A stretch of 64,000 nucleotides of DNA from Pseudofabraea citricarpa. Taxonomy: Eukaryota; Ascomycota; Leotiomycetes; Helotiales; Dermateaceae. Shown piece after piece: positions 11,187 through 22,861 of this stretch. How positions within the stretch are numbered: position 1 is the first letter of the stretch; each line of letters opens with the position of its first letter. Both the position numbers and the translations under genes were made by a program. The notes beneath the pieces are model-generated. The model worked only from the letters and a program-made list of their open reading frames with translations. It had not been told where the DNA came from and did no database searches. The stretch spans positions 1,810,501 to 1,874,500 of the forward strand of contig JAPWGK010000001.1 in the NCBI GenBank assembly GCA_029641185.1, written 5' to 3'.

Positions 11187-12525
11187 TCAAGTTGCATGGC
11201 TGCTATATTCTTTATTGAAAGTTCGCCCAATAACCATGCGTCGTACTTCTGAGGTTCCTGCACCAATTTCATACAATTTCGCACTTTCCAGTGTTAGCGT
11301 TTGCGATCATTCGTAAATGTATCTGCATGACTTACTCTCTCAATAATCTAGACGCTGGCATCTCTTCCACATATCCCATTCCACCCAGCAGCTGTATACA
11401 GTCCAAAGTACACTCAGTCGCTCTTTCGGCAGCATAAAGTATTGCACCTGCACAGTCCTGGGTGCGGATTTGGCCAGCTTCATCAACACTTCTCGCAGTG
11501 CCATAAGTATACGACCTTGCAGCTTGTAATTTGGTATACATGTCAGCAAGTTTTCCCTGGACAAGCTGGTTATGTGCAATGGGAATTCCGAACTGTTTCC
11601 TCTGATGCGTGAATGGAAGTGTGACATCCAAGGCGGCTTGCATAATGCCCAGAGGCCCAGCACTAAGCACCAGGCGTTCAATATCTAGACCTTCCATCAA
11701 AACCCTAACTCCGTGATTGATCTCGCCCAAGATATTTTCTTTCGGGACGAAAACTCCATCGAAGACTAACTCCCCAGTGTTGCTACCTCGCATACCCATC
11801 TTATCCAACTTTCGAGCGCAAGAGAATCCTTTGAAGTCTTTCTCGACAAGAAATGCAGTAATGCCTTTGGAACCCTTCTCTGGTTCTGTTTTGGCATAGA
11901 CTACAATAATATCTGCATCTGGCCCATTGGTGATCCACATCTTGGTTCCGTTCAGAAGATAACCCCCATCAACAGATTCCGCCGTGGTCCTCATACTGAC
12001 AACATCACTTCCTGCTCCACTCTCTGACATTGCTAAAGCACCAATACTTGTGCCTGCAATCAAACCGGGTAGGAATTTCTGCTTCTGCTCTTGGGTTCCG
12101 TTCAATTGAAGTTGGTTTACGCACAGCTGTGAGTGTGCTGCATAGCTCAGTCCAATAGAACCCGAGGCTCTTGAGATTTCCTCCATCACAATGCAATGTG
12201 CTTGATAACCCATGGCCAAACCCCCAACATCTTCATCTGCAGTTATTCCCAAGAACCCCGCATCTCCGAACTTCTGCCACATCTCGTTCGGGAAGGCATT
12301 GGTACGATCAGTTTTGGCAGCAAGCTCTTCGGGTATCTCTCGTCTTGTAAACTCTTGCACTCGTTCTCGGAGCTCAGCTAGATCTGCAGACGTTGGTGGC
12401 TCAAATCCTTTTGGGTGTTTGGAAGAAGCATGTCGACTTTGAGTTATTGACGGAGTCGCTACAACTTTGAACGGCGGGGGAAATGGGCGGGTAGCCAGTG
12501 ACCGAAGGCTTCTGATAGTAGCCAT
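11187..12525 (-). CDS. ivdA: Isovaleryl-CoA dehydrogenase, mitochondrial
   Basis: Two exons, 12525-11336 and 11283-11187, give 428 residues. It oxidises isovaleryl-CoA to 3-methylcrotonyl-CoA, the third step of leucine breakdown, passing electrons to ETF in the mitochondrial matrix. The N-terminus ([15 protein letters not shown]) is a basic, Arg/Ser-rich presequence. Acyl-CoA dehydrogenase hallmarks are present: [14 protein letters not shown], the catalytic-base region GLDIERLVL (E283), and the C-terminal [17 protein letters not shown] crossing the intron. The catalytic base in this position is diagnostic of isovaleryl-CoA rather than short-chain enzymes. The gene is divergent from the MCC beta gene across 355 bp, and MCC alpha lies beyond, so the neighbourhood independently supports the assignment. 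A longer open frame upstream of 12525 lacks an ATG. Confidence 0.96.
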
Positions 12526-12880
12526 GATCAAGAAAAAGAGTTGTTGCAAAGTCTACATGGGCGGTTTAGGAAGTACACACAGGGAACTTAAATGGAGTTT
12601 CGTCGTTGTTGCTTAAGCCGAGGGATACATCACACCCCTGTTTCCCCAGATCCGTTGGTAGGGGCTTACAGGGATCCATTGGTGCTTAAACCGCTGTATT
12701 CCGAACGCTTTCCAACCTCGAAGAACCTACGATCACGGTAACAGTTCTCATATGTAATATTCAAGTAGCCCCGCAGCTGCTGGCGCAGCAATACCATCTG
12801 GAGGTACTTAGAAATCTATGTCGATCGTGTTTTGAAGCTAATTAGGCCATCAGCACACTCTATCAACCCCGCATCTCAAC
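12526..12880. promoter_or_regulatory. ivdA/mccB: Shared divergent promoter of ivdA and mccB
   Basis: A 355-bp interval separates the two start codons. It contains an 11-bp direct repeat, GATCCGTTGGT at 12649-12659 and GATCCATTGGT at 12673-12683, 24 bp apart; the second copy includes ATTGG, an inverted CCAAT core. GCTTAA words recur at about 12611 and 12684. Co-control of the two genes is inferred from their pathway and arrangement. Confidence 0.6.
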
Positions 12881-14680
12881 ATGTCTTCATATCGAATGTC
12901 CTGGCCAGCCTTGAGAATATGCAAGCACCTTGTGCGGTCAAGCTCTACAAGATGCGCCATACTTCCCCGGTATGCCACTCGTGGTGTCGCAACGCATTGC
13001 CCTCCTCACCAGGCTTCAGCTATCTCGGTGCTTCCCACCGTTATCGATCCCTCGTCGGAGGAATACAAGGAGAATGCGAGGCAGATGAACGAGGTCATGA
13101 CCCGACTTGAGGAGCTTACAAGTAAGATTCAGCTAGGAGGTCCTCCGAAAGCAAGAGAAAAGCATATTGCAAGGAAGAAGATGTTACCAAGGGACCGAAT
13201 TGCCGCGCTCATCGACCCGGGAACATCTTTCTTGGAGCTTTCAACTCTTGCCGGCCATGATATGTATCCTGACGAAGTACCTGCTGGAGGAATGATTACT
13301 GGCGTTGGGGTAGTTGAAGGAGTAACTTGCATTGTAGTGGCCAACGACAGCACTGTCAAAGGCGGAACGTATTACCCCATAACTGTTAAAAAGCATCTCC
13401 GAGCTCAATCGATTGCCGAAGAGAACAATCTTCCCTGCATATATCTGGTCGACTCTGGCGGTGCCAACTTGCCAAATCAAGCAGACGTTTTCCCGGATCG
13501 AGAGCACTTTGGTCGAATATTTTACAACCAGGCCAGGATGAGCTCGAAGGGCATTCCACAGATATCAGTCGTGATGGGCCCATGTACCGCCGGCGGTGCT
13601 TATGTGCCTGCTATGAGTGATGAGAGCATTATAGTTGACGGTCAAGGCCACATCTTCCTAGCTGGGCCACCTCTTGTCAAGGCCGCCACAGGTGAGGTGG
13701 TGAGTGCTGAGGATTTGGGTGGCGGGAAAATGCATACGAGCGTGTCGGGAGTGGCAGACTACTTAGCTGTGGACGACGCTCATGCCTTGGTCCTTGCAAG
13801 ACGATCTATAAGCAATCTCAACTGGCCACATAAAGCTCTCCCATCTACATTTGAAGAGCCTCTACATGATCCTGCAGAACTTGTTGGGATTGCGAGCACA
13901 AACCTACGCCGGCCTTTACCGATTCATGAAATCATCTCACGAATCGTAGATGGAAGTATGTTCTCGGAATTTAAGCATGACTATGGGAGTACACTCGTCA
14001 CTGGATTTGCCCATATATATGGCCATAAGGTTGGTATCATAGCCAATAATGGCATTTTATTCAGTGCTTCGTCTCTAAAAGGAGCACATTTCATAGAACT
14101 GTGTTGCCAGAGGCAGATTCCCTTGGTCTTCCTTCAGAACATTTCTGGCTTCATGGTTGGCACAGATGCAGAGCGAGAAGGGATAGCTAAGAACGGTGCA
14201 AAGCTAGTGACTGCTGTCGCCTGTGCAAATGTACCCAAATTTACTGTCGTGGTTGGCGCGAGCAATGGCGCAGGCAATTATGGCATGTGTGGACGGGCAT
14301 ATGGACCACGATTCTTATGGATGTGGCCCAATGCCAAAATTGTGTGGCTACTCTCTCTGATACTTGATACATCATGTACTAACAGTTATAGGGCGTCATG
14401 GGTAGCGAGCAATTGACCGCAGTCATGGAGACCGTTGGAAAAGCCGTCGATCCAGAACTGAAAGCAAGAATCGATAGAGAGAGCGAAGCTGTATTCTCGT
14501 CGGCAAGACTTTGGGTAAGACCGTCCCATCACAAACATTGGTTCCATGGCTTATGAAACTCAGGATGATGGTATTATACCACCAAGCCACACGCGACGTG
14601 TCCTTGGCCTCGGATTGATGGCTGCTCTGGGAGGCAAGAATAAACCAGTCGACACTAAGTTTGGTGTCTTTAGAATGTAG
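12881..14680 (+). CDS. mccB: Methylcrotonyl-CoA carboxylase beta subunit
   Basis: Three exons, 12881-14341, 14392-14514 and 14564-14680, encode 566 residues. This is the carboxyltransferase subunit of 3-methylcrotonyl-CoA carboxylase, moving CO2 from biotin on the alpha subunit to 3-methylcrotonyl-CoA in mitochondria. The N-terminus up to about residue 45 is Arg/Ser-rich and fits a mitochondrial presequence. The crotonase-like carboxyltransferase fold is visible as [19 protein letters not shown], the glycine-rich [17 protein letters not shown], and [20 protein letters not shown], which are typical of MCC beta rather than propionyl-CoA carboxylase. The C-terminal piece [11 protein letters not shown] resumes exactly in phase after intron 1. 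It is divergent from ivdA and followed by mccA on the same strand. Full length; no defects seen. Confidence 0.96.
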
Positions 14681-15122
14681 AATCATCATGAAGGCTCACA
14701 ATTAGAAAACCAAAAATAATGTTAGAGTGATATGAGAAGAGACCCGTCCGGCGCTCTTGGTCTGAGAGGACAGTTATCGTATACCATGCGAATGTTTCTC
14801 TCTGTGTGCTTTCTCCGCCTTTAGAAATTGTGTGGCATAGCTGTGACCATAATCTCAAACGATGCAACTTGATGTTTCCGTTGATATCTGCTTGTCATGT
14901 CTGCGGCCTTGTGGTTCTTACGCCGAGGCCTCAACCCCCGGAAAATCATGCGGGGAAAGGCTGGGGCCGGCTGTGTCGGCTACCAGCGGGTTTAAGACAT
15001 CACGTCGCCAGCTCCCACATAGCCGTAACCCGTGGCAGCCATCTACATCTGGTCTTGCACGACATGTACCTTTATTTAAATGTAATTCAAGGACTTGCGT
15101 CTTTGGGTCATATGTAGTATCA
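14681..15122. other. mccB-mccA intergenic region
   Basis: About 440 bp serve as 3' flank of mccB and promoter of mccA. From 14862 an ATG-started frame runs, uninterrupted and in the same phase, into the mccA coding region, giving a possible 87-residue extension; its composition (Cys, Ser and Pro mixed) does not look like a conserved domain. Confidence 0.6.
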
Positions 15123-17427
15123 ATGCTTCCAGCTTCCAGAACTCGGGCGCTTGCCCGAGCTATTCTCAGCTCCCACCACCGACCACTATCCACAAACAAC
15201 CCCTCCGCTCCAATAACTTCTGTCCTCATAGCCAATCGAGGTGAAATTGCTCTTCGAGTGGGTCGAACAGCATCTGCCCTGGGGGTACGCTGCACGACCA
15301 TCTATACAGATCCGGATGCGCATTCGCAGCATGCAATCTCGAGTCCGTTCGCTGTCAACCTGGGAGCTCCCAATGCATATCTCGACGGAGAAAGAATCAT
15401 TTCTGTTGCGAAGGAGCAGGGATGTGAGGCTCTACATCCGGGATATGGGTTCTTGAGTGAGAATTCAGCATTTGCAAAGCGATGTGTAGAGGAAGGATTG
15501 GTGTTTATTGGACCGCCATGGAAAGCAATTGAAGCTATGGGGAACAAATCAAGGAGCAAAGACATCATGATCCAAGCTGGAGTTCCGTGTATTCCCGGAT
15601 ATCACGGTACGAATCAAGACCCAGAATACTTACTCGAGGAAGCGAGAAAGATTGGCTTTCCCGTATTGGTCAAAGCCGTCAAAGGTGGAGGTGGGAAGGG
15701 CATGCGAATTGCATTGAACCAAGAAGAGTTCTTGGACAAGCTTGAGAGTGCTAAAAGCGAAGGCCGCAATTCTTTCGGGGATGATGTTATGCTTGTAGAA
15801 AAGTATATCACCACTCCTAGACATATCGAGGTTCAAATATTTGCCGATAAGCATGGCAATGCCGTGGCTTTGGGTGAGCGAGATTGCAGTCTCCAAAGAA
15901 GGCACCAGAAGATTTTGGAGGAAGCACCAGCTCCAAACCTAGCAGAGGACATCAGACAGGACCTCTGGGAGAAAGCCAGAGCAGCAGCTCTTGCTGTTGG
16001 CTATGAGGGCGCAGGAACAGTTGAATGTGAGTTTGGTCCTCTGTGCTAGGAATTCTTGTTGACCCACTCCAGTTATTTTTGATAACGATACAAATGAGTT
16101 CTTTTTCATGGAGATGAACACAAGACTCCAAGTTGAACATCCAGTCACTGAAATGGTCACTGGCGAAGACCTAGTCTCATGGCAATTTAAGGTTGCTGCA
16201 GGCGAACCATTACCGCTCGACCAAGAAACTATTGCGAAAAGAATATCAGAAAGGGGATGGGCTATTGAAGCTCGAATTTATGCTGAAAATCCAAGCCAGA
16301 ATTTCATGCCAGACTCCGGAAAGCTTATCCACCTTAAGACCCCACAAGTCTCTGATAGTGTTCGGATCGATGCCGGCTTCATCCAGGGAGATACTGTCTC
16401 GTCCGCATATGACGGCATGATCGCTAAATTGATTGTCAGCGGTCCAGACCGAGGAGTCGCCATTCGAAAACTGCATGCTGCATTACAAGATTATGAGGTC
16501 GTGGGACTGAGCACAAACATTGAATTCTTAAAGAAGATCTGCAAAAGCCCAGCATTTATCCAAGGCGATGTAGAGACTGGGTACATACAAAAGTATAGTG
16601 ATAAGTTATTTCCCTCAGAGCACATAGAGCCAGAGGTATTTGCTCAAGCAGCATTGGGTTTGCTATTCAAAGAGCTCTCGAACAAGCCAGCTGCAGTTGG
16701 ACCTCATGGTGAATATGTGGGGTTTAGTGCTACCAACAAACGCCAATTTAGCTTTTGCACGTCAGCTTCTGACAGTCAGCCTATTCGTGTTACGCTTAAC
16801 CAGTCCGGACGAAATTTGTTTGACGTGGCTGTAGTTGGCCAGAGCATCGAACAAAACTATCCCAATATTGCTTGCGAGTCGACCTTTCCTTCTTTTTCAA
16901 GCTTCTTCCCTCATACTCGAATCGAAAGTACAATCATCACAGATGGCGATAAAATTACACTATTCCAGCATGGCAAGCAAATTCAGTTGTCACTTGCAAC
17001 ACCGAGCTGGTTTGAAAAGGCTTTGGGTTTAAAGGATGTTACAAATAGCGTTCTTGCACCTATGCCCTGCAAAGTATTACGGAATGAGGTCCAGGAGGGA
17101 GATGAAGTTGAGAAAGATCAAGCTTTAGTGGTGTAAGTTAATGCTTTGATAGCCTTCTTCGGTTTATACGCTTATACAAAGCCACAGCATTGAAAGTATG
17201 AAGATGGAAACAGTGATTAGATCACCACATAGGGGCGTGGTTGCCAAATTGGTTCATAAAGAGGGTGTACGTATATCATCATTTTACATAACACCCGCTG
17301 ATAATCAGGAAGGATATATGCAAAGCTGGTACAGTCTTGGTTTTATTTGAAGATGTAAGTTGCACTCTACCACTGTATCTCTTAAAGTTTGCACATGACT
17401 AACTGCAAACAGCACGCAGAGAAATAA
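15123..17427 (+). CDS. mccA: Methylcrotonyl-CoA carboxylase alpha (biotin carboxylase) subunit
   Basis: Five exons, 15123-16026, 16073-17132, 17188-17266, 17313-17354 and 17413-17427, give 699 residues. It carboxylates biotin with ATP and bicarbonate and carries the biotin that feeds MCC beta. After a presequence (MLPASRTRALARAIL) comes the biotin-carboxylase N-domain (VLIANRGEIALRV), the ATP-grasp glycine loop GGGGKG (188-193), the catalytic EMNTRLQVEHPVTE region, and a C-terminal biotinyl domain with ESMKMET, biotinylated lysine K660. The last coding exon is only four codons plus stop (HAEK). Length agrees with fungal MccA. Position beside mccB and ivdA completes three steps of leucine degradation. 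The start was chosen at the ATG opening the presequence; an in-frame ATG at 14862 is possible. Confidence 0.95.
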
Positions 17428-17861
17428 GATGTACGAGTGACACTCGAAAGCTTTCAACCATTAGAAAGGATCGCCTCATAATTTTACAGGCCTATGATAA
17501 CGATAGAGCAGGCAGTGGATGATGCATGGTATAGGTTTCTAGAAACCAGAGGACAATCCTAGAATAAAGAATCCATAAAAACCTTCTCCTTTCCTGTGCC
17601 TACCAATGCGTTATGTACTATCCCATATTGCTATTGTACATTGAATCAGTAAAGATTTGAACTTGATTTTTAGGAAACATAGCGAAATTAACGAATCAAA
17701 GTTTTACATTTCATGCGTTAGTTAATTAATTTGCCGTTCTTGCATAGAGGCGCAGATATGTACCACCAAAAAGACATCCTCCACCAGCAGTATCGACATG
17801 GTATGATACTGCGTATATTGTTTAGAAGCTAACAGCTCTTGATAACTCTTGATTCATGCAT
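17428..17861. other. Convergent 3' region of mccA and the NAD(P)HX epimerase gene
   Basis: About 430 bp, AT-rich near 17640-17730. No gene or RNA was recognised. Confidence 0.6.
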
Positions 17862-19043
17862 TCACAATTTCTCGCCAGAACTATTAACCTCCACTACTTG
17901 ATCGAGACCTTCGTATGCAGGGAGATCAAGGTCATACTTCTTCGCAATATTGGGACTCACGAATCTATAATTACCATGTCAGAAAACCACTATCTGCAAA
18001 CTTCTGGCGAATACAGGGTGGTAATATACCTTCCACCAATGAAGTGCCGTCCCTTGAACCACTTTACTAGTGGCTTAGGAGCTGTCAGGGAAACTAAAGT
18101 CGTGGGATTAAAGTCTTTTCCTGGACCCGAATCGGGTGGTCCATCCTCGATTCCCCAAGATGAAGGGGCATCAACTGATGTTACTGGCAGTGAGGTCTCC
18201 TTCAAGGCTCTGATCACAGCCGGGAAAGGCTCGCGAACTTCGCCCGAGAAACTGAATCCTTGAAAAAGTGTCAGATTGCATTTCAAATACTAGGGGGGGA
18301 AGATCAAACCGAATATAGCATCAACAACATGGTCCGTTTCTTTGATTGCAGAGGGGAAGTCTTCGGTAAATGGAACCTCGAGGTTTTTCAGCTGTGTTGC
18401 AAGTCGCTATGCCAGTCATACAATTAGTAAACCTATTCGATATATGTGCTCAGCCAGAAAATATTGATACTACGGACGGAAACAGACAGAAAATGTGACG
18501 GATCAAATAGACACTTGAGTGTTTAGAAGACCTTTTGAAACTCGAAATGGATCTAGATGGTTGGATAGAAAAGATTGGCTATTGGTTCTGGCATTTACCT
18601 GATATAGGTCATTCTTGCTCTGCTTTGGGTAGTAAATTGTTGGCTTGTAACCATAATGAAACAAATGTCGAGCAGCAACCTAGATACCGTCATCACCTGG
18701 AGGACTTTCGTGCAAACCCATATGTTGAACTTACCAACCCATCGCCCCCATTGTTGCCGGGGCCACAAGCGACCAAGATCCGTTTCCCTTTACTAAGTGG
18801 ATGAACGCGATAAACTGTTGCTGAATTCAGTATGTAGAATATCATAAAAGTCAAATGCAAATTATACCAGCTTGAGAGACGGATAAGCCTGCTAATTCCA
18901 TGAGTTGATCTAGAGAAAAGGCTCCGATGCTCATCAGGTCCTTGTCTAAAGCTGCGGCGTTCTTCGCGGATAGAGTCTGGTTTAGCTGTTAGCGGATCCT
19001 CCAAAATTCAAAACCCTCGAATCAAATTCACTTTCAAAGCCAT
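17862..19043 (-). CDS. nnr1: NAD(P)HX epimerase (YjeF N-terminal family)
   Basis: Rebuilt as seven exons from ATG 19043-19041 to TGA 17864-17862, about 236 residues. It interconverts the R and S forms of hydrated NAD(P)H so that the partner dehydratase can repair them. The first coding exon is only MALK; then TLSAKNAAALDKDLMS, GAFSLDQLMELAGLSV, the hallmark VACGPGNNGGDGLVAARHL, the helix of KPTIYYPKQSKNDLY, VDAPSSWGIEDG (metal-binding Asp region), and the C-terminal HFIGGRFVSPNI. These motifs in this order are specific for the YjeF_N/NAXE family. All six introns have GT-AG ends and resume in phase. It lies head-to-head with the bS16m gene (240 bp apart). No mitochondrial presequence is obvious in this model. 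Confidence 0.93.
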
Positions 19044-19282
19044 GGCTTCATAAAACAGGACCTGTCTTTTTTTTGGGGAAACTAAGAAGCTGGTTTATGT
19101 TATGATCAGTCGATTTGTAGACATAGGAGGAGGGGCAAACTGATGAAGCTTGATGAGATCACAACACAACCAGCCCGTCGGCCCGGCAGAACAATCAACC
19201 GAGAACATCGAAAAACCGCGGACTGCCAGTCCACCAGGGCTCAGGGTCAACGCTTGTCAAATACCATCGCAACTCATACACG

Positions 19283-19794
19283 ATGGTTGTCAAAATCAGA
19301 CTAGCACGATTCGGAAGGCGAAAGGCGCCTTTCTACAATATTGTGGTTGCACATGCCAGGTATGTTCTGTACTCTTCTCCTGACCGCGAACCATACTGAC
19401 TTAATTTACAGGACAGCACGGAACAGTAAACCCATTGAGGTCTTAGGTATGTGGGACAGACTTGGAGGCGGACGGTGGAATTGAAGCTGAGATGAACCTA
19501 GGCACCTATGATCCGATCCCAAAGCTGCCGTCCGATGGTGAAGGAAAGCCATTCAAAGATATCCGGTTGGACTCTGCTCGCACGAAATACTGGTTGGGAG
19601 TTGGCGCTCAGCCATCTGATCCTGCATGGCGGCTACTGTCAATGGTAAGAATGAAAATTAGACCCAGAGGCTGTTCATGGAGGGAGAATGGAAGCTAATT
19701 GTCTTCTTAGGCTGGGCTGCTGGAACCCAAATATCGCCCAAAAGCGGAAACGAATCCTGTCCAAGCAGCCTTATCGTCCCTAACTACAGAATGA
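19283..19794 (+). CDS. mrps16: Mitochondrial small-subunit ribosomal protein bS16m
   Basis: Four exons, 19283-19359, 19412-19446, 19502-19644 and 19711-19794, encode 112 residues. It is the mitochondrial version of bacterial S16, an early-assembling 30S protein. The N-terminus MVVKIRLARFGRRKAPFYNI is the S16 signature, followed by VAHARTARNSKPIEVLG and a YDPIPK segment. A C-terminal extension ends SSLTTE. Such a short initial block without a cleavable presequence is normal for S16, whose basic N-terminus serves as import signal. Because it is split by three introns it is not visible as one open frame. It shares a 240-bp divergent promoter with the NAD(P)HX epimerase gene. Confidence 0.95.
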
Positions 19795-20057
19795 TTAAGG
19801 CCGATACTGAACAGACAAGGCATTGAGTGGCGTTGGATCTGGCTTCTGGGCATGTAACAAAATGGCGTTAAAAGAATCTGCAGTGTGGAAGTGCTTGCGG
19901 TTCTGTTCTTGTATTATAACTGTGCCTACTATAAATATCTACGTATAGCTCGCCCGTTGTACCAATTCCACATTCACACAATTCCGCCTCCCAATGCAAT
20001 GTACCACAAACGCCTTCGCAATGCCCACGCTCATGTTTGTACCAATGTCTCTAGTGC

Positions 20058-21918
20058 TCAATGTTTCACTGCAGAAAATATGATGTTTATCGCTAAACAA
20101 ACGATCATGACGAAGATTCCATAAATTGCCAGTGCAAGGGAAAGCTTTCGAAGCAATGTCTTACGCCAGTGACCCTTTCTTTTGCTGACATGCCCAACAT
20201 GTCTATCTTCCTCATCCCCAGAGTCGCTGTTCAGCTCATCATCATCTTCCTTTGTCAATTGCTGATGATGAATCGAATCAGGGTCCGAGATCTTGTAATA
20301 GAAGAGACCTGGTAAGATGAAACTAATACTGGTGCTTCCAGTGCTTCCAACATATGCTAGTACTTTGTCAAGCGACGAGACTGTCATAGCAACTGTGTAG
20401 CTGAGGATTATGATCACTGTTGTAATGATTGCAAAACGTAGTTCTCCGATCGTATCGTTCCGCGCAGCTGGTCTAGCCGATGAAGGTCCAAGGAGAGCCG
20501 ATCTAGAAGGAGAGGATGAAGGAGACGTCTTGGACCTAAGAGATTGTGGCCGCCACTTTAGTACAGCATCCACAGATGCTCTACATGGATGGACCTGTAG
20601 AGGATAAGAGAACATGACAAGAACAACAATTGCAGCCTTGCCGATAGTAGAGGCCACGGAAGGAATATCTGTTGTAAATTTAGTTACACATGCAAGAGTC
20701 AAAAAATATGAACAATTCTTACACATTCCGACAATATTGCCCTTCACGTTATTACCAAAAGATAGATAACCTGTGATAGCAACTAGGACATAAATAAAGG
20801 CAGCTGAGCCAATACTAGTAACGACGACACTAGTGGTTCTGTTGCAACTGTTAGCACTGTGAGCTTGACGATGCAAAGACGTGACTGCTTACCGACGGGG
20901 CGAGTTATCTTTGATCTCATTCAAGATTGAGAACATCTGCTCGTATTAGCTAGACAACAGACTAAGAAAAGAGTTAGGACTTACATTCTGGTGACATGTG
21001 TATGCAAAAACTATGACTGGGAAGCTCTTTAACGTAGCAACGAGACCACCCCATTGGATAACTCGGATTTCTCCTCGATCCGCCATTGTGTCGCCCTTGA
21101 TAAAATGGAAAACCACAAGAACTACCAAGTAGCTGATAGAAATCAGAGCAACGACGCTCGTGTATTTTAGCGAGTCAAGCCTCCGAAGAAAAGAAAGTGG
21201 AATGACAACAAGCCTAACACAAATATAAGTATAGCTTGTGTCAACTTGGAAGAGACTGTTCTTACATAAACACAGTCACCCAGAAATGACGATCCAGAAG
21301 GAACGGATATGAACTTGCTCCTTCATTGAAGCCAAGCACAACACCTGGCATAAGATCACCGATAATGATGAGATAGCTAACACCAACGCCAAAACACTTG
21401 ATGGCAATTGCCGCGTCAAAAAAAACCGCCGCATTAGGATAGGTGATTTGAGATAGGGCAAAGAACGAAGCAGTGCCTCTATCGAGGTAACGGGCGCAGC
21501 GCGACTGAAGATATAAACCGAATGCTGCGGTTAAACCAGCCCACAATATCACTATGGTGCCCAGCAAAATGCCCATGTGGCTCATTGCCGCGCTCATAGC
21601 TAGAGTTCCCGCGCCGACAACTTACACATAATATTAAAACGAAGAACGTATTCTGGCTTGTAGGGAGACATACTGGTATTGAGGAGATTGATGTTGCTGC
21701 TTAGCCATGACGCTTCACCAGCATGTTCGGTAGGCTTCAAAGCTCGTCTGGTCCGGCGCCTGTGAGACAGAGATTAGCGCAGATCAAGGTCTCTTCTAGA
21801 TAAAGTAATGAATTCTTTCTGGGAATACCAGCAAGCCCAAATGGAGGACCAACCTTCGACCGCGGCTAGTATCTGAGGCACTGCCATTTCCCTCTGCGAC
21901 TGATGAATACGACACCAT
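20058..21918 (-). CDS. Vacuolar-type amino-acid transporter (AVT/SLC38 family)
   Basis: A multi-exon gene from ATG 21918-21916 to the stop at 20058; in the N-terminal part exon 1 (MVSYSSVAEGNG...) joins RRRTRRALKPTEHAGEAS and then the first membrane segment. The family hallmark SSNINLLNTIVGAGTLAMS crosses the second intron in phase. About 10-11 hydrophobic segments follow, including GDLMPGVVLGF, SFPVIVFAYTCHQN, AFIYVLVAITGYLSFG and STSISFILPGLFYYK, then a cytosolic acidic loop (KEDDDELNSDSGDEED) and a final membrane segment. Closest match by eye is the Avt5/6/7-type branch that moves neutral or acidic amino acids across the vacuolar membrane by proton exchange. Substrate is not readable. A long Ser/Pro/Arg loop in the middle is typical of filamentous fungi. 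Internal exon borders are not all assigned. Confidence 0.85.
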
Positions 21919-22861
21919 CTTAACAGCTCATCTGCTCCCTATAGACGGTGGTCTCAGTATTGTGTTACACTGGCAGACGATCGATGTTCTGAGTATCACA
22001 AGCAAAACGTTGTGCTTTTGTGGTTGTGCTTCGTGATGAGTCGTAGACAGAGTTGATGGCGCACAGGCGATAACGATGTCAGGAGCTGATGATCTAGTGG
22101 CTCGAACGTCCTACATAAGAAGAGCGATGTTTGGCAAGAGGTCTAAGATGACGACGCTGTAGAAATATGTGTATACGTGAATGGCGTGGAATCTCATCCA
22201 CTTTCGCAATTCATGTAGGATGTCCTCGCCGGAAAAGGGCGGCCGACATTAGCGCCTTGCCAAAACGGAAGGCAAGGAAAAGAAAGCTCGGCGCAATTAC
22301 TTGACAAACAAAAATTGACTTTATACGATGGTTAAGACTGTTGGAGAACTGTGTCAAGCAGCGATCAAAATGTTTGGCCTCCAGCTCAATTTTCCGAAGT
22401 GGGAGTGATAATGGTTGAGTTAGCAGCTAACTGAGGAAGTTCAACAACTCTGAGGGTCGAGAATGCAGCTAACCCCAAGCGCTTTCCAAGAGAACATTAT
22501 CAATCGAATTGATGGTTTCCATATGTGTCTTAATGCTCTTCAAGCCAAGATTATTTGTTACCTTTAGGTTGGGGCTGCTGGACAAAGTTGAAGGTTACCC
22601 CCGCGTTTGGGAGGTTCCGACAAAATCATGGTATTCTAGGAACATGGCTCCATGGCTCGTGCAAGCAATGATGGGGTTCTCGAATAATGGCAATAAGCCA
22701 GTTCTAGTCACCCTTACCCTCAAAGTCAAATGACAGTGCCGTAGCCGTGGCTCAGCCTTGTCCTCGAGCCAAGACATACACGCGACCGTTATTTCTCCAC
22801 GTCTCGTCCCGCATCGTACATCGCAGCGTACAACAACCGCGCCATATTGTTCCACCCCATA
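21919..22861. other. Divergent promoter region of the AVT transporter and RO-3 genes
   Basis: About 940 bp between two start codons. No coding frame or repeat of note was recognised; it should contain both promoters. Confidence 0.55.
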
